Origin: Entamoeba histolytica HM-1:IMSS
Taxonomy: Eukaryota > Evosea > Mastigamoebida > Endamoebidae
Reading direction: 5' to 3'
Length of the DNA stretch: 49,579 nt
Assembly (NCBI RefSeq): GCF_000208925.1
Contig: NW_001914960.1
Span: forward strand, 1,464-51,042
Positions 49,476-49,579 of this stretch are shown in pieces. The position numbers were made by a program, and so were the translations under genes. The notes below the pieces were generated by a model. The model saw only the letters and a program-made list of their open reading frames with translations. It was not told where the DNA came from and did no database searches. Position 1 is the first letter of the stretch, and each line of letters starts with the position of its first letter.

Positions 49476-49579
49476 ATTTTGAAATAAAAATAAATCATCA
49501 TTTGATATTATTACATTTGATAATAAATTATATTATATATTAAATACATCATATTTCTTTATTATTTATCTTTCTTTTC

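Larger units (their letters stand above)
48049..49579. other. Low-complexity A+T-rich region with alternating strand skew
   Basis: About 1.5 kb without a supported gene. Blocks alternate between A/G-rich (48160-48500, 48840-48930, 49216-49410) and T/C-rich (48540-48690, 48950-49215). Open frames here are Phe/Ile/Tyr-rich or Lys-rich translation of low-complexity DNA. A hairpin and a short tandem repeat inside it are listed separately. Confidence 0.5.

Noticed and set aside
48955..49501. Several 75-99 codon Phe/Tyr/Ser/Ile frames near the right end
   Set aside because: All lie in low-complexity T-rich or A-rich blocks and translate to membrane-like noise on both strands.
1..49579. tRNA arrays, rRNA or snRNA genes
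   Set aside because: No cloverleaf with matching A and B boxes, no rRNA-like G+C block and no U6-type core was seen; only the SINE 5' block has a B-box-like match.

Overview
The window is nuclear DNA of an amoebozoan of the genus Entamoeba. The evidence is very high A+T content, short introns (47-135 nt) that nearly all begin GTTTG and end TAG, very short 5' leaders, an A+T-rich core promoter of Entamoeba type, and a non-LTR LINE/SINE pair built like the EhLINE/EhSINE elements. The species cannot be fixed without a search; the E. histolytica/dispar/moshkovskii group is a reasonable guess.

Layout, left to right. 1-5.3 kb: the 3' end of a ribosomal P-stalk protein gene, a tail-anchored unknown, and a three-exon gene with a beta-rich N-terminal domain and a Gln/Ser/Pro-rich tail (possible transcription factor). 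6.4-9.8 kb: a dynamin-family GTPase and a small three-exon gene with an apparent one-base frameshift. 10.3-11.1 kb: a SINE-like element in exact 20-bp target-site duplications. 11.1-18.2 kb: an unknown protein, ER glucosidase II alpha, an ABP34-type actin-bundling protein and a DDX51/Dbp6-like helicase. 18.26-23.02 kb: a full-length but decayed LINE on the minus strand with a perfect 20-bp target-site duplication. 23-31 kb: an STE20-like kinase, a mannose-1-phosphate guanylyltransferase, an unknown, a four-exon Qa-SNARE (syntaxin) and a four-exon RhoGAP. 31-37.6 kb: a divergent THO2/THOC2-like protein, cytosolic Hsp70 and an EHD ATPase. 37.7-43.1 kb: a very large type I surface protein with an 8-residue K/E/A repeat tail. 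43.9-48.1 kb: an ARM/HEAT-like protein, a second SINE and a TLDc-domain protein. The last 1.5 kb is low-complexity DNA.

There is no operon logic. Genes are packed in convergent and divergent pairs: the syntaxin and RhoGAP stops are 61 bp apart, the RhoGAP and THO2-like starts are 93 bp apart, and the THO2-like and Hsp70 stops are 100 bp apart. Several products share a theme of membrane traffic and surface biogenesis: dynamin, EHD, syntaxin, RhoGAP, actin bundler, glucosidase II, GDP-mannose synthesis and a giant surface protein. This is typical of a phagocytic amoeba and does not show that they act as one system.

The most distinctive content is mobile. The LINE and the 47-kb SINE share their first 8 bases and their 3' terminal region. 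The 10.4-kb SINE shares the 5' region of the 47-kb SINE but has an unrelated, hairpin-rich 3' half ending in a T tract. Other signals are a 38-bp perfect palindrome before glucosidase II, clustered CACGT motifs between Hsp70 and EHD, and a GNRA-capped hairpin at a sharp T-rich/A-rich strand switch near the right end.
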